From positions 248,001 to 312,000 of the forward strand of contig NZ_MKIN01000020.1 of assembly GCF_001938985.1 (NCBI RefSeq): a stretch of DNA of 64,000 nt. The letters are read 5' to 3'. Source of the stretch: Gillisella taibaishanensis. GTDB taxonomy: Bacteria > Pseudomonadota > Alphaproteobacteria > Rhizobiales > Rhizobiaceae. The notes under the pieces were generated by a model. It was not told where the DNA came from and made no database searches. It saw only the letters and a list, made by a program, of their open reading frames with translations. The translations under genes were made by a program, and so were the position numbers. This document shows, one piece after another, positions 1-8,714 of the stretch. Numbering within the stretch: position 1 is the stretch's first letter; the number at the start of each line of letters is the position of its first letter.

Positions 1-353
1 ACCGGCCGGTCGGCGGCAAGCAATACGGCAGAGGCGAGGTCGTCGGCCAGTCCATGCGCCATTTTCGCCATCAGATCGGCGCTGGCAGGGGCTACAACGA
101 TCAGGTCGCAGTCACGCGCCAGCCTGATATGGCCGACATCCTGCTCATCCTCGCGGGAAAACAACTCGCTATAGACATGGGAGGCTGATAGCGCACCGAC
201 GGCCAGCGGCGTCACGAATTCCTGCGCCGCCCGGGTCATGATCGGCCGCACCGAGGCGCCGCGCTCGCGCAGCCGCCGGATCAGGTCGAGGCTTTTATAG
301 GCGGCGATGCCACCGCTGATGATCAGAAGAATACGCTTGTTCGCCAGCGTCAT
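1..353 (-). CDS. coaBC: Phosphopantothenoylcysteine decarboxylase / phosphopantothenate-cysteine ligase, N-terminal part (cut by window edge)
   Basis: Bifunctional coenzyme A biosynthesis enzyme in the cytosol: the CoaB domain joins cysteine to 4'-phosphopantothenate and the CoaC flavoprotein domain decarboxylates the product. Only the first 117 or so residues, part of CoaC, lie in the window. The protein begins MTLANKRILLIISGGIAAYK, the flavodoxin-like start of the family. It then shows the active-site region DVGHIRLARDCDLIVVAPAS, with the conserved His in GHI and the following PASA(D/N) flavin loop. The reading frame is open to base 1. It reads in the same direction as the signalling genes, ubiB and ubiE upstream of it. 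Identification is secure; the ligase half cannot be seen. Confidence 0.95.
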   Translation of the reverse strand, partial: MTLANKRILLIISGGIAAYKSLDLIRRLRERGASVRPIMTRAAQEFVTPLAVGALSASHVYSELFSREDEQDVGHIRLARDCDLIVVAPASADLMAKMAHGLADDLASAVLLAADRP

Positions 354-412
354 GAACGGCCTGCCATGAATGAACTGATATGTCCGACCTTATCGCATAA
401 TTTCAGGAAAGA

Positions 413-431
413 GGAACCGATAAGCGGTCCC
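413..431 (-). terminator. Weak hairpin after the receiver-HWE kinase gene
   Basis: Read on the minus strand, arms GGGACCG and CGGTTCC pair (one G-U) around a 5-base loop, followed by TCTTTCC. It lies 10 bases after the stop codon at 441. The stem is short and the U-tract broken, so it may only attenuate transcription into coaBC. Confidence 0.3.
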
Positions 432-440
432 TGACAAACT

Positions 441-1475
441 CTAGCGGCTGAGGTCAATCGGCACGCGGGCGACAGTGCCGGCGGCCACATCTTCATAGGC
501 AAGCCCATCGCCAAGCGTTGCGGCCATGGACTTGATGATCCGGCTGCCAAGACCTGTGCCCTTCGGTGCGGCATCGGGACTGATGCCGATGCCGTCATCC
601 TCCACCGTCAGCAACGCATGACCGGGCTCGGTATGGCGCAGCCGCACCCGGATTTCGCCGTCGCCGCGCTCAGGATAGGCGTATTTGACGGCATTGGTGA
701 CGAGTTCGGTGACGATCATGCCGATCGAGACAGCCCGGTCGGCGCTCAGCGAGATCGGCTCGGCGTCGACGGAAAGGGCAATCGGCCGATCCGGATTGGC
801 GAGCGACCCGCCAATCTCCCGCACCAGATTGGCGATATAGATCTTCATATCGACGCGGCTGACGTCTTCCGACGTGTACAGGCTGCGATGCATGCCGGCG
901 ATCGCTGTTATGCGCGCTTGGGTCTCGGTCAGCTCCGCTTTGACCTCGTCGCTGCGGGCGTTGGCGATCTGCAGCCGCAGCAGGCTAGCGACAAGCGCGA
1001 GGCTGTTGGCGACACGATGATTGACTTCGCTCAGGAGGGCTTCCGCCCGTTCCTTGCCAAGCCGAATTTCCTCTTCCGCCTTCACCTTGGCTTCGCGCAA
1101 GCGGGCATTTTCCACCGACTGGCGGATTGCGCTTTCCAAAAGTGAGAGGAAGTCCTCGCTGGTAGTCTTGATCACATAGTCGGATGCGCCCGCTTTGATC
1201 GCTTCGATAGCGATGCGCGCCTCGTTGGAGCCGGTGACGTAGACAACAGGTGTCATGATGTGTCGGCCACGCAGATGCGTGAGCACATCATGGCCGGTCA
1301 TGTTGCTCAGATAATGATCGAGCACGATGACGTCGAAGGTCTCGCTCGCCAGCAGGCCCAGAGCCCGCTCCAAATCCTCGGCATGGCTGACGGAATGCCC
1401 GTGGCGGCCAAGCGCCTTCTGCACCAGCCGCGCAATGGCCGGGTCGTCATCGAGATAGAGAATTCGGACATTCAT
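441..1475 (-). CDS. Response regulator fused to HWE/HisKA_2-type histidine kinase
   Basis: A 344-residue soluble hybrid. Residues 1-118 are a receiver domain with acidic pair D9/D10, phosphoacceptor D53 (VIVLDHYLSN), T81 and K103. A short helical linker follows, then a HisKA_2/HWE-type dimerisation segment with phospho-accepting H153 in EVNHRVANSLALVASLLRLQ. The ATPase domain shows an N-box (TELVTNAVKYAYP), DDGIGI and GTGLGSRII. In alphaproteobacteria this architecture often feeds stress or light signalling; no partner is known here. It follows the stand-alone receiver gene by 16 bases and is the last gene of the three-gene signalling cassette, so it probably takes phosphate from the upstream CHASE3 kinase. 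The specific signal is unknown. Confidence 0.85.
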   Translation of the reverse strand: MNVRILYLDDDPAIARLVQKALGRHGHSVSHAEDLERALGLLASETFDVIVLDHYLSNMTGHDVLTHLRGRHIMTPVVYVTGSNEARIAIEAIKAGASDYVIKTTSEDFLSLLESAIRQSVENARLREAKVKAEEEIRLGKERAEALLSEVNHRVANSLALVASLLRLQIANARSDEVKAELTETQARITAIAGMHRSLYTSEDVSRVDMKIYIANLVREIGGSLANPDRPIALSVDAEPISLSADRAVSIGMIVTELVTNAVKYAYPERGDGEIRVRLRHTEPGHALLTVEDDGIGISPDAAPKGTGLGSRIIKSMAATLGDGLAYEDVAAGTVARVPIDLSR

Positions 1476-1491
1476 GATGCGGTCGGCTCGT

Positions 1492-1935
1492 TTACGGAAT
1501 CTGCATCACGGAAAAGAACAGACCAAGCTGACGGATGGCATTGGCAAAATTGTCATAATCAACCGGTTTGGTGATGTAGACATTGGCGCCAAGGTCATAG
1601 CAGCGCTGGATTTCCCGTTGATCGTCCGTTGTGGTGAGGATGACGACTGGCAGCCGACGTGTATGCGGATTATTTTTTACTTTATCGAGTATATCGGTGC
1701 CCGACATGTCCGGCAAGTTAAGATCCAGCAGAATCAGCAGGTAGCGGTCTGCGGAGGTCTCGCCGGAGCGGTCTGTTCCCAGGATATAGTCGAGAGCATC
1801 GTTGCCGTTGGTGAAGGGCACGATCTCGTTGTGAACGCCGGCGCGGCGAACATTCTTCTCGATCAGGCGCGCATGGCCTTCGTCGTCTTCGACCATGACG
1901 ATGGTCACTTCCTTGGCCACTGCTTTCATGCTCAC
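1492..1935 (-). CDS. Single-domain response regulator (Rcp1-like receiver)
   Basis: A 147-residue receiver with no output domain. Acidic residues E16, D17 and D18, phosphoacceptor D71 in LILLDLNLPDMSG, T101 and K123 (ITKP) are all present, so it should be phosphorylatable. The extended loop before D71 and the sequence LDLNLP resemble the Rcp1 receivers that partner bacteriophytochrome-type kinases. The start is a GTG at 1935 whose last two bases overlap the TGA of the upstream kinase, which implies translational coupling; an ATG two codons in (1929) is the alternative. It probably carries phosphate between the kinase above and the receiver-HWE protein below, in a phosphorelay; that role is inferred from gene order. 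Confidence 0.88.
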   Translation of the reverse strand: MSMKAVAKEVTIVMVEDDEGHARLIEKNVRRAGVHNEIVPFTNGNDALDYILGTDRSGETSADRYLLILLDLNLPDMSGTDILDKVKNNPHTRRLPVVILTTTDDQREIQRCYDLGANVYITKPVDYDNFANAIRQLGLFFSVMQIP

Positions 1936-3419
1936 GTCCCTACCAGTTTTGAAAGATCGCGCGGAAGGCGCAACACGAAGGTCGATCCGACGCCAATTTT
2001 CGATCGGACCGTAATTTCACCTCCCAGGTTGCGCGTCAAGGAGCGCACATGGGCGAGGCCAATGCCTTCCCCCACCTGGTTCTGCTGTCCGGATCGGCGG
2101 AAAAGTTCGAAAATCCGCTCATGATCCTGTTCGGCGATGCCGCGGCCATTATCCTCGATCTCCAGGCAAATGAAATGGCGTCCATCTGCAACCGTCCGGA
2201 TGGAAAGAGAGAGCGGACGGTCGGGAGACTTGTATTTGATAGCGTTATCAAAAAGGTTACCGAGAATTTGTTCGAGGGACAACTTGTCGCTGACGATGCT
2301 GGCCGCTTCAGCAGAAATCTCCGTCTGGCCGCCGGTATCGGCGATTTGGTGATGGACGCTGGCCGCCGTTGTCTCGATCAGGGCCTTCAAATCCACAATT
2401 TCCGGCTTGAGTTGGCGACGCCCGTCGCGGGAAATCTTCAAAATAGCGTTAATCAATGCATCCATTTTACGGGTCGAGGAGCGAATGAACGAAATCGCTT
2501 CCGGCAAGTCTTCCGAGGCAGCAAGGCGCGCATCTTCTATCTGTTGCGGTGTCAGTGGCTGGCCGTCGGCCAGCACGTAAGCCTTCAAGGTCTGAAGCGC
2601 CGTGTCCAGTTCAGAAGTGAAACCCATGATATTGACGAGTGGAGCCCTCAGGTCATGGGTGATGATATAGGCGAAGCGCTGGATTTCCTGGTTGGCCTGG
2701 ATCAGATCCTCTGTGCGTTCTCTTACACGCTCTTCCAGCCCTTCATTAAGGACTTCCACCTCCTGGCGCGCCTTCTGAAGATCGCGCACATGCTGGATGA
2801 TGATGCCGATGGCGCCACCGATAACGATGAAGATCGCGACAGCCCCGCCGATGGTGAAGATCTGCAGCCATCCGACGGCGAGAACCTGATTGGCGATGCC
2901 CTGATCGATCCGGGCGTCGGACTGATCGCGGACATCATCCAGAATAGCCCGGATCTGATCCATCAGCCGCTTGCCATAACCGTCGCGCACGAGATCGACG
3001 GCCTTGTCGCCATTGCCGGTCCGGGTCAGTTCCACGGTCCGCGCCAGTTCACCCAGCTTGGCATTGACCAGGCCACGCAGCCGCTGGACGTCGGCGCCTC
3101 GATCAGGATGGGGCTTCAGAAGATTGGTGAGATTGTCTACCTCGTTTGCAACATCGGTTATGGCGTCGCTGTAAGGCGTCAGGAAGCTTGTATCGCGGGT
3201 AATGATAAAGCCTCTCTGCCCTGTCTCCGCGTCGGTCAGCGTTTGCATCAGATCGGCACTGGCGCGCCGCAGCGCCCGTTCATCGACAACCGTGCCGAAA
3301 GTATTCCGCGTTCTTTCCGCCAGCCAAAGTGTCGATCCCACCAGACAGATAAGGATGAGGCAGCCGATGCCGAGGACGAGAAGGCTGGACCGGACAAACC
3401 CGGCATTGGTTGCTGACAT
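1932..3419 (-). CDS. Membrane sensor histidine kinase with CHASE3 domain
   Basis: A 495-residue inner-membrane kinase. Transmembrane segments lie at about 12-34 and 181-209. Between them is an extracytoplasmic CHASE3-type four-helix domain with the signature DAETGQRGFIIT (about residues 63-74). A coiled coil (about 211-250) leads to the HisKA domain, with H255 in FAYIITHDLRAPLVNIMGF, and then an ATPase domain with EDNGRGI and EGIGLAHV. The kinase end resembles phytochrome-like kinases and their tree neighbours. It is the first gene of the signalling cassette, with its stop overlapping the next start. CHASE3 ligands are largely unknown. It sits 6 bases after the ubiB stop codon, so it may be read from the ubiE-ubiB transcript. 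Confidence 0.88.
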   Translation of the reverse strand: MSATNAGFVRSSLLVLGIGCLILICLVGSTLWLAERTRNTFGTVVDERALRRASADLMQTLTDAETGQRGFIITRDTSFLTPYSDAITDVANEVDNLTNLLKPHPDRGADVQRLRGLVNAKLGELARTVELTRTGNGDKAVDLVRDGYGKRLMDQIRAILDDVRDQSDARIDQGIANQVLAVGWLQIFTIGGAVAIFIVIGGAIGIIIQHVRDLQKARQEVEVLNEGLEERVRERTEDLIQANQEIQRFAYIITHDLRAPLVNIMGFTSELDTALQTLKAYVLADGQPLTPQQIEDARLAASEDLPEAISFIRSSTRKMDALINAILKISRDGRRQLKPEIVDLKALIETTAASVHHQIADTGGQTEISAEAASIVSDKLSLEQILGNLFDNAIKYKSPDRPLSLSIRTVADGRHFICLEIEDNGRGIAEQDHERIFELFRRSGQQNQVGEGIGLAHVRSLTRNLGGEITVRSKIGVGSTFVLRLPRDLSKLVGT

Positions 3420-3425
3420 GATGAA

Positions 3426-5009
3426 CTATCCGCTGTGGCCGAGATGGAACGCGATGAACAGAAGGCTGAACGCTATCACCCAAAGCGCCAGCCGTCCGGT
3501 GCGGCTATGGCGTGCCTGCGCCTTGCCGATCGCGTCGGCCGTACCGGCGTCGACTCTCAGACCGTGTTCGCTCATCTGCATGAGCTCGCTGTGGAATTTC
3601 TCGGTTTTGGCGGCAATTTCCGGCAGGGCCTCGGCCACGCGCACCGCAGCGCGCAACCCGTCCTTCATGTCTGTCACGATCCGCCTTGGACCGAGATTGG
3701 CCTTGATCCAGTCTGCAACGACGGGCTCGGATGCTTTCCACATGTTGAAGCGCGGATTGAGCATGCGCGACACGCCTTCGACGACGACCATTGTTTTTTG
3801 CAGCATGACCAGTTCCGGCCGCGTCTGCATGTCGAACAGTTCGGTGACCTCGAACAGCAGCGTCAGCAGCCGCGCCATCGAAATGGTTTCCGCTGGCTGA
3901 CCGTGGATCGGCTCGCCAATCGCACGGATCGCCTGGGCAAAGCTTGCCATATTGTGATGGGAGGGCACGTAGCCGGCTTCGAAATGCACTTCCGCCACCC
4001 GCATGTAATCCCGGGTAATGAAGCCGAAGAGGATCTCGGCAAGAAAGCGCCGTTCCTTCTTTCCCAGCCGCCCGCAAATACCCATGTCGACCGCAACGAT
4101 CATGCCGGCGGGATCCACGAACAGGTTGCCGGGGTGCATGTCGGCATGGAAAAAGCCGTCCCGCAAGGTATGGCGCAGGAAGGACTGGATGAGCGTATCG
4201 GCAAGGGCGTTCAGGTCGTGGCCTGCGGCCTTCAGGCCTTCCACATCAGACATCTTGACGCCGTCGATCCATTCCATGGTGATGACGTCGCGGCCGGTGC
4301 GTTCCCAGTCCACCTGTGGCACCCGAAAGCCGGGATCGCCAGCAGTATTTTCGCCAAGCTCCGACAGGGCGGCAGCTTCGAGCCGCAGATCCATCTCCAC
4401 TTTCGTGGTCTGCTCCAGCGTCTTCGTTACCTCGACCGGCCGCAGGCGGCGCGTCTGTGGCAGCAGCATCTCCTGCAGGTGCGACACGAGATACATGACC
4501 TCGAGATCAGCAGCGAAGCGGCGGCGCACGCCGGGGCGGATGACTTTTACAGCCACCTTCTTTTCGCCGGCCGGCGTCGTCACCCGGCAGGGATGCACCT
4601 GGGCAATCGAGGCGGCGGCAATCGGTGCGCCGAATTCGGTGTAAAGTTCGCCTACTGACCGTCCCAGCGACAGTTCGATCGATGATTTTGCCTCCTCGGT
4701 CGGAAAGAAGGCCATGCGGTCCTGCAATCCCGTGAGGTCATAGGCAAGTTCGGCGCCGACGACATCGGGCCGGGTCGCCAGGAACTGGCCGATCTTTGCA
4801 TAAGACGGACCAAGCCGCTCGACCGCCTGGGATAACCGATCGGACCTGAGCGTGCCGCGTGCCCGCTTGCGCTCGAGGGCGGCAGCAACTTTCTTGGCGA
4901 AACGGACGGACGGCGGCAGGCCATCGGCAGGCAGCGCCGAAACGACGCCCTCGCGGACCAGGATCCAGCCGACGCGGGCCAGGCGAAAATAGGCGCTGAT
5001 TGTGCTCAT
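3426..5009 (-). CDS. ubiB: UbiB, atypical kinase/ATPase of ubiquinone biosynthesis
   Basis: A 527-residue member of the ABC1/ADCK/UbiB family, needed for coenzyme Q synthesis at the inner membrane. Family hallmarks are visible: KxGQ motif at K72 (SYAKIGQFLATRPD), the Ala-rich loop APIAAASIAQVH (about 128-139) replacing a Gly-rich loop, the catalytic-loop sequence GFFHADMHPGNLF (D290) and the metal-binding D308 in VAVDMG. A hydrophobic C-terminal segment (LALWVIAFSLLFIAF) should anchor it. I chose the ATG at 5009 (MSTISAYFRLARVGWILVREG) because the family begins there; an ATG 27 codons upstream overlaps ubiE. It follows ubiE by 49 bases and is probably co-transcribed with it. Confidence 0.95.
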   Translation of the reverse strand: MSTISAYFRLARVGWILVREGVVSALPADGLPPSVRFAKKVAAALERKRARGTLRSDRLSQAVERLGPSYAKIGQFLATRPDVVGAELAYDLTGLQDRMAFFPTEEAKSSIELSLGRSVGELYTEFGAPIAAASIAQVHPCRVTTPAGEKKVAVKVIRPGVRRRFAADLEVMYLVSHLQEMLLPQTRRLRPVEVTKTLEQTTKVEMDLRLEAAALSELGENTAGDPGFRVPQVDWERTGRDVITMEWIDGVKMSDVEGLKAAGHDLNALADTLIQSFLRHTLRDGFFHADMHPGNLFVDPAGMIVAVDMGICGRLGKKERRFLAEILFGFITRDYMRVAEVHFEAGYVPSHHNMASFAQAIRAIGEPIHGQPAETISMARLLTLLFEVTELFDMQTRPELVMLQKTMVVVEGVSRMLNPRFNMWKASEPVVADWIKANLGPRRIVTDMKDGLRAAVRVAEALPEIAAKTEKFHSELMQMSEHGLRVDAGTADAIGKAQARHSRTGRLALWVIAFSLLFIAFHLGHSG

Positions 5010-5058
5010 CAAAACGTCTTCAATTCGGCGATTATGGCAGCCATCGGTCGACCCGGCA

Positions 5059-5835
5059 TCAGATCTTCCAGCCGGAATGTAGCGCGGCAATACCGCCGGT
5101 GTAATTGGTGAAGGAGACCTTGGCGAAGCCAGCCTTGGTAATCATCGCCGCAAAATCTGCCTGACTGGGGAATTTGCGGATCGACTCCACGAGATATTGA
5201 TAGGGCTCTGCCTCGCCGGTGATCATCTTGCCAAAGCGCGGGATCGCCTTGAAGGACCATTCGTCATAGAAACGGTCGAGAAGCGGCATCTGCACCTCGG
5301 AAAATTCCAGCACCAGCAGTCGCCCGCCGCGCTTCAGCACCCGATAGGCTTCCGACAGCGCTACATCAATCCGCGGTACGTTGCGGATGCCAAACGCAAT
5401 CGTATAGGCATCGAACGTGTTGGCCTCGAATGGCAGTTCCTCGGCATTGGCCTCGACGAAAGTCAGGTTCTGCGCCAGCCCCTTCTTTTCGGCACGCTCG
5501 CGCCCGACGCCAAGCATCGAGCCGTTGATGTCGAGCACCGTTGCGTGGGCTTGTCGGCGCGACGCCTCGACGATGCGAAACGCAATGTCGCCGGTGCCGC
5601 CGGCCACATCAAGGGTCTTGTAGCTGGGATCCTTGCGGGGATTGAGGGCTGCGATCATCGCATCCTTCCACACCCGGTGCATGCCGGCCGACATCACGTC
5701 ATTCATGATGTCGTAGCGCTTGGCGACCTTGTGGAACACTTCGTTGACCAGGCCCTGCTTTTCGCCTTCCGCCACATCGCGGAAGCCGTAGGAGGTTTCC
5801 ATGCCGCCATCGGCGGAGGTGCGGCTTGCGACCAT
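5059..5835 (-). CDS. ubiE: Ubiquinone/menaquinone biosynthesis C-methyltransferase
   Basis: A 258-residue SAM-dependent methyltransferase that adds the C-methyl group to 2-polyprenyl-6-methoxy-1,4-benzoquinol. The N-terminus has the family signature [13 protein letters not shown] and [28 protein letters not shown] motif I is [14 protein letters not shown] (about residue 74), and the second UbiE signature, [30 protein letters not shown], lies at about 150-180. Divergent from mutM, with which it shares a 180-bp upstream region; this mutM/ubiE/ubiB arrangement is common in Rhizobiaceae. Identification is firm. Confidence 0.97.
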   Translation of the reverse strand: MVASRTSADGGMETSYGFRDVAEGEKQGLVNEVFHKVAKRYDIMNDVMSAGMHRVWKDAMIAALNPRKDPSYKTLDVAGGTGDIAFRIVEASRRQAHATVLDINGSMLGVGRERAEKKGLAQNLTFVEANAEELPFEANTFDAYTIAFGIRNVPRIDVALSEAYRVLKRGGRLLVLEFSEVQMPLLDRFYDEWSFKAIPRFGKMITGEAEPYQYLVESIRKFPSQADFAAMITKAGFAKVSFTNYTGGIAALHSGWKI

Positions 5836-6015
5836 CGGTTCAGCTCCATTCTCTCAAAAACAAACGGGGGACCATGGCGAAGCCCGGCCCCTTGCATTAT
5901 GTCTGCGATACGGTCGCACTGGCGCGTCGTCTTCGCGCGCAGGGCAGTGACCATGGCAGGTTGTCTCGTCCTTAAACCATGATGCCTGCCACTGAAATAG
6001 AAACATGGAGCCTTC

Positions 6016-6909
6016 ATGCCTGAATTACCAGAGGTGGAGACGGTAAAACGGGGACTGGCGCCATCGATGGAAGGCAGGCTGCTGACCCGGCTCGAATTGC
6101 GTCGGCCTGATCTACGCTTTCCCTTGCCTGCCGACTTCGCCGCCCGCGTCGAGGGGCGCCGCATCGTTTCCCTGTCACGCCGCGCCAAATATCTCCTGAT
6201 CGACCTTGAGGATGGGCTTTCAGTCCTGTCCCACCTTGGCATGTCCGGCTCCTACCGCATCGAGCGGCAGGACGAGACTGGCTTGCCTGGCCAGTTTCAT
6301 ATGGCGCGCTCGCGCGACGAGAAGCACGACCACGTGATCTTTCACCTAGATGGGCCTGATGGTGACAGTGCCAGGATAATCTACAACGATCCACGCCGGT
6401 TCGGCTTTATGGATTTGGTCGAGAGGCGCAATATGGACCAGCACGCCGCCTTTGCCGGGCTGGGACCAGAGCCGGTCGGCAATGCGCTCGATGCGGATTA
6501 CCTTGCCAGCCGCTTCAAGGGCAAAGCACAGCCGTTGAAATCGACGCTGCTCGATCAGCGGGTCATCGCCGGGCTTGGCAATATCTATGTCTGCGAGGCG
6601 CTGTGGCGGGCGCATCTGTCGCCGGCAAAGCCGGCTGGCGCCCTTGTTTCCGCCGAGGGACGGCCGGCGGCGGCACTGGAAGACCTGACTTTCGCTATTC
6701 GCACCGTGATTGCTGAGGCAATCGAAGCTGGCGGCTCGTCGCTGCGCGACCACATACAGGCCGACGGCTCGCTCGGTTACTTCCAGCATAGTTTCAATGT
6801 CTATGACCGGGAAGACGAACCTTGCCGCACGCCCGGCTGCCACGGCACGGTTCAACGCATGACCCAGGCCGGGCGATCGACTTTCTATTGTTCTGTTTGT
6901 CAGGTCTGA
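6016..6909 (+). CDS. mutM: Formamidopyrimidine-DNA glycosylase (MutM/Fpg)
   Basis: A 297-residue base-excision repair enzyme that removes 8-oxoguanine and formamidopyrimidines and nicks the abasic site. The catalytic N-terminus PELPEVETV (Pro nucleophile exposed after Met removal, Glu next to it) is intact. The middle holds the helix-two-turn-helix with [20 protein letters not shown] (about 176-195). The C-terminus has the four-cysteine zinc finger C-x4-C-x16-C-x2-C ending FYCSVCQ. A GGAG sequence lies 5 bases before the ATG. A 52-base gap leads to the crotonase gene. Confidence 0.97.
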   Translation: MPELPEVETVKRGLAPSMEGRLLTRLELRRPDLRFPLPADFAARVEGRRIVSLSRRAKYLLIDLEDGLSVLSHLGMSGSYRIERQDETGLPGQFHMARSRDEKHDHVIFHLDGPDGDSARIIYNDPRRFGFMDLVERRNMDQHAAFAGLGPEPVGNALDADYLASRFKGKAQPLKSTLLDQRVIAGLGNIYVCEALWRAHLSPAKPAGALVSAEGRPAAALEDLTFAIRTVIAEAIEAGGSSLRDHIQADGSLGYFQHSFNVYDREDEPCRTPGCHGTVQRMTQAGRSTFYCSVCQV

Positions 6910-6961
6910 GACAAAAGACCCGATGTGTTGAACAGCAAGCATTATCCGCCGGAGGAATAAA

Positions 6962-7735
6962 ATGACGTTTGAAACTTTGATTGTCGAGATCCGCGGTGCT
7001 GTTGCGCTTGTGACGCTAAACCGCCCGCAGGCGCTCAATGCCCTTAATAGCGTGGTCATGCGGGAGTTGAGCGAGGCCTTCAAAACCTTCGACACCGATC
7101 CGGCCGTGCGTGCCGTGGTCCTGACCGGTAGCGAAAAGGCCTTTGCGGCCGGTGCCGATATAAAGGAGATGCAGCATGTCGAGTTTGCCGAGGCTTACAG
7201 CAGCGATTTCCTGGCGGGCTGGGCGGAACTTCCTAACTTCCGCAAGCCGCTGATTGCGGCTGTGTCCGGCTTTGCGCTTGGCGGCGGCTGCGAATTGGCG
7301 ATGATGTGTGACTTCATCATCGCCTCGAAGACGGCGCGCTTTGGCCAGCCGGAAATCACCCTGGGCATCATCCCCGGCATGGGCGGCACCCAACGCCTGG
7401 TGCGCGCCATCGGCAAGGCGAAGGCCATGGACCTCTGCCTGACAGGCAGGATGATGGATGCCGAAGAGGCGGAACGCTCCGGCCTGGTGGCGCGGGTGGT
7501 CGAGCCGGGGAAATTGATCGATGAGGCCTTGGCTGCTGCCGAGCGGATTGCAGGCCTGTCCGGACCTTCCGTGCTCATGGCCAAGGAAGCGGTCAATCGC
7601 GCCTTCGAGCTGACGCTTGCCGAAGGCCTTCGTTTCGAGCGCCGGCTGTTTCAGGCCCTATTTGCCACAGAAGACCAGAAGGAAGGCATGGCCGCCTTTG
7701 TCGAAAAACGCCCGCCCGCGTTCAAGAACCGTTGA
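6962..7735 (+). CDS. Enoyl-CoA hydratase (crotonase family)
   Basis: A 257-residue crotonase, closest in form to short-chain enoyl-CoA hydratases that add water to trans-2-enoyl-CoA in fatty-acid breakdown. The first oxyanion-hole segment is AAGADIKEM (about 62-70). The second is [15 protein letters not shown] with its catalytic Glu, and the second catalytic Glu lies in [20 protein letters not shown]. The C-terminal helix ends in [10 protein letters not shown], typical of the family. A strong ribosome site, GGAGG, is spaced 6 bases from the ATG. Substrate chain length cannot be read from the sequence, so no gene symbol is given. Confidence 0.92.
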   Translation: MTFETLIVEIRGAVALVTLNRPQALNALNSVVMRELSEAFKTFDTDPAVRAVVLTGSEKAFAAGADIKEMQHVEFAEAYSSDFLAGWAELPNFRKPLIAAVSGFALGGGCELAMMCDFIIASKTARFGQPEITLGIIPGMGGTQRLVRAIGKAKAMDLCLTGRMMDAEEAERSGLVARVVEPGKLIDEALAAAERIAGLSGPSVLMAKEAVNRAFELTLAEGLRFERRLFQALFATEDQKEGMAAFVEKRPPAFKNR

Positions 7736-7776
7736 GGGTCAGGGGCTGGTCTCGGCACAAAGGTTGAGAAAGCGCG

Positions 7777-7805
7777 TTGACGCCGCTCCTCTTTCCCGCT
7801 ATATG
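7777..7805 (+). promoter_or_regulatory. Sigma-70-type promoter of rpsT
   Basis: A -35 box TTGACG and a -10 box TATATG are separated by exactly 17 bases. The expected start, near 7812, gives a leader of about 114 bases before rpsT. The leader contains a small inverted repeat (GAAAGC around TTATC, near 7823-7839). In E. coli S20 represses its own translation; whether this leader does so is unknown. Confidence 0.7.
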
Positions 7806-7925
7806 CCCGCCCACAGTTAGGAAAGCTTATCGCTTTTCACGATTGCTCCCGAATTGCTGATAGTGCAGGTCGCGACGACTTGGCGGCGAAGGTGGAGTTT
7901 TGGTTCGTATTCGAGAGAGGCATCC

Positions 7926-8192
7926 ATGGCCAATACTACATCGGCGAAGAAGGCGACCCGCAAGATCGCTCGCCGCACTGCAATCAACAAGAGCCGCCGT
8001 ACACGCGTTCGCAACTTTGTTCGCAAGGTTGAAGAAGCTATCGCTTCCGGCGATCAGGCAGTTGCCGCTGCAGCCCTGAAGGCTGCTCAGCCGGAACTTC
8101 ACCGCGCTGCTACCAAGGGCGTTCTGCACGCCAACACGGCTTCGCGGAAGATCTCGCGTCTCGCAAGCCGGGTAAAGGCTTTGGCCGCTTAA
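7926..8192 (+). CDS. rpsT: 30S ribosomal protein S20
   Basis: An 88-residue, highly basic primary binding protein of 16S rRNA. It starts [19 protein letters not shown] and contains [20 protein letters not shown] and the C-terminal [19 protein letters not shown], all characteristic of S20. The ATG at 7926 is preceded by GAGAGAGG at 5 to 12 bases; a longer in-frame reading from 7854 would add 24 residues not found in S20. It has its own promoter and terminator, so it is a single-gene unit. dnaA lies 947 bases downstream, an order seen in Rhizobiales. Confidence 0.98.
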   Translation: MANTTSAKKATRKIARRTAINKSRRTRVRNFVRKVEEAIASGDQAVAAAALKAAQPELHRAATKGVLHANTASRKISRLASRVKALAA

Positions 8193-8220
8193 TTTTCGCC
8201 AAAAATTAACGTTTTGATCA

Positions 8221-8254
8221 GCCTGGCTTATTAGCCGGGCTTTTCGTGTTTTGA
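8221..8254 (+). terminator. Rho-independent terminator of rpsT
   Basis: Arms GCCTGGCT and AGCCGGGC (one G-U pair) around a TATT loop, followed by the T-rich TTTTCGTGTTTTG. It sits 28 bases after the rpsT stop. Confidence 0.85.
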
Positions 8255-8280
8255 CATTTTTTGTTTTTCATCACTTACGC
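8251..8280 (+). promoter_or_regulatory. Candidate promoter upstream of the 26-bp palindrome
   Basis: A perfect -35 hexamer TTGACA (8251-8256) is followed 18 bases later by TTACGC (8275-8280), a weak -10. The -35 overlaps the end of the rpsT terminator tail. If used, transcription would start near 8287, immediately before the palindrome at 8290. The weak -10 keeps confidence low. Confidence 0.35.
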
Positions 8281-8289
8281 ACGTTACGG

Positions 8290-8315
8290 TTTCATGTCAC
8301 TCGAGTGACATGAAA
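8290..8315. repeat. Perfect 26-bp palindrome (operator candidate)
   Basis: The half-site TTTCATGTCACTC is followed by its exact reverse complement, centred on TCGA, so all 26 bases are self-complementary with no spacer. That favours a dimeric DNA-binding protein over an RNA hairpin. It sits 10 bases beyond the candidate -10 at 8275. I do not recognise the motif as the site of a known regulator. Confidence 0.75.
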
Positions 8316-8714
8316 AACCTTTGAAAATCAAATATTTGCTGGAGGTTGACTTGTTGGCTTGGTCTTTCCTTTACGGCAGGACTGTCCGATTTTGAGTCAA
8401 GTGATTTTTTTATTTTCGGCCATTCCGAGGGCTTGCATTTTCTGCCCCTGCCAAACTCCTTGATTCAAAAGCGATTCTTTTTTGCCACTGCGGCGTGGTG
8501 AAACTTCGTCGCCGGAGTCAATGCCGCCGTCTTAATTTTAGGTAAAATTCATTGTTGATCTCTCCAATCGATCCTGCCTAAATGCATCCCAAGAGAGGCG
8601 CGGATTTAGCTCCTGCCAGGAAGATAATGGCCTTAACGCCGGTTTTTCCGAAGACGCTTCTCCAGGCGGAACCGATCAGTTTCGTTTCATCACACATTGG
8701 TTTTTGGTGACGAT

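Noticed and set aside
2049-3416. Long plus-strand open frames opposite real genes (also 9248-10723 and 54885-56249 on the minus strand)
   Set aside because: They mirror clear genes with intact motifs (kinase, dnaA, metK). Such shadows arise from the codon bias of GC-rich DNA.
8533-8546. CtrA-type site TTAA-N7-TAAA upstream of dnaA
   Set aside because: One mismatch to TTAA-N7-TTAA in an AT-rich stretch; too weak to list.
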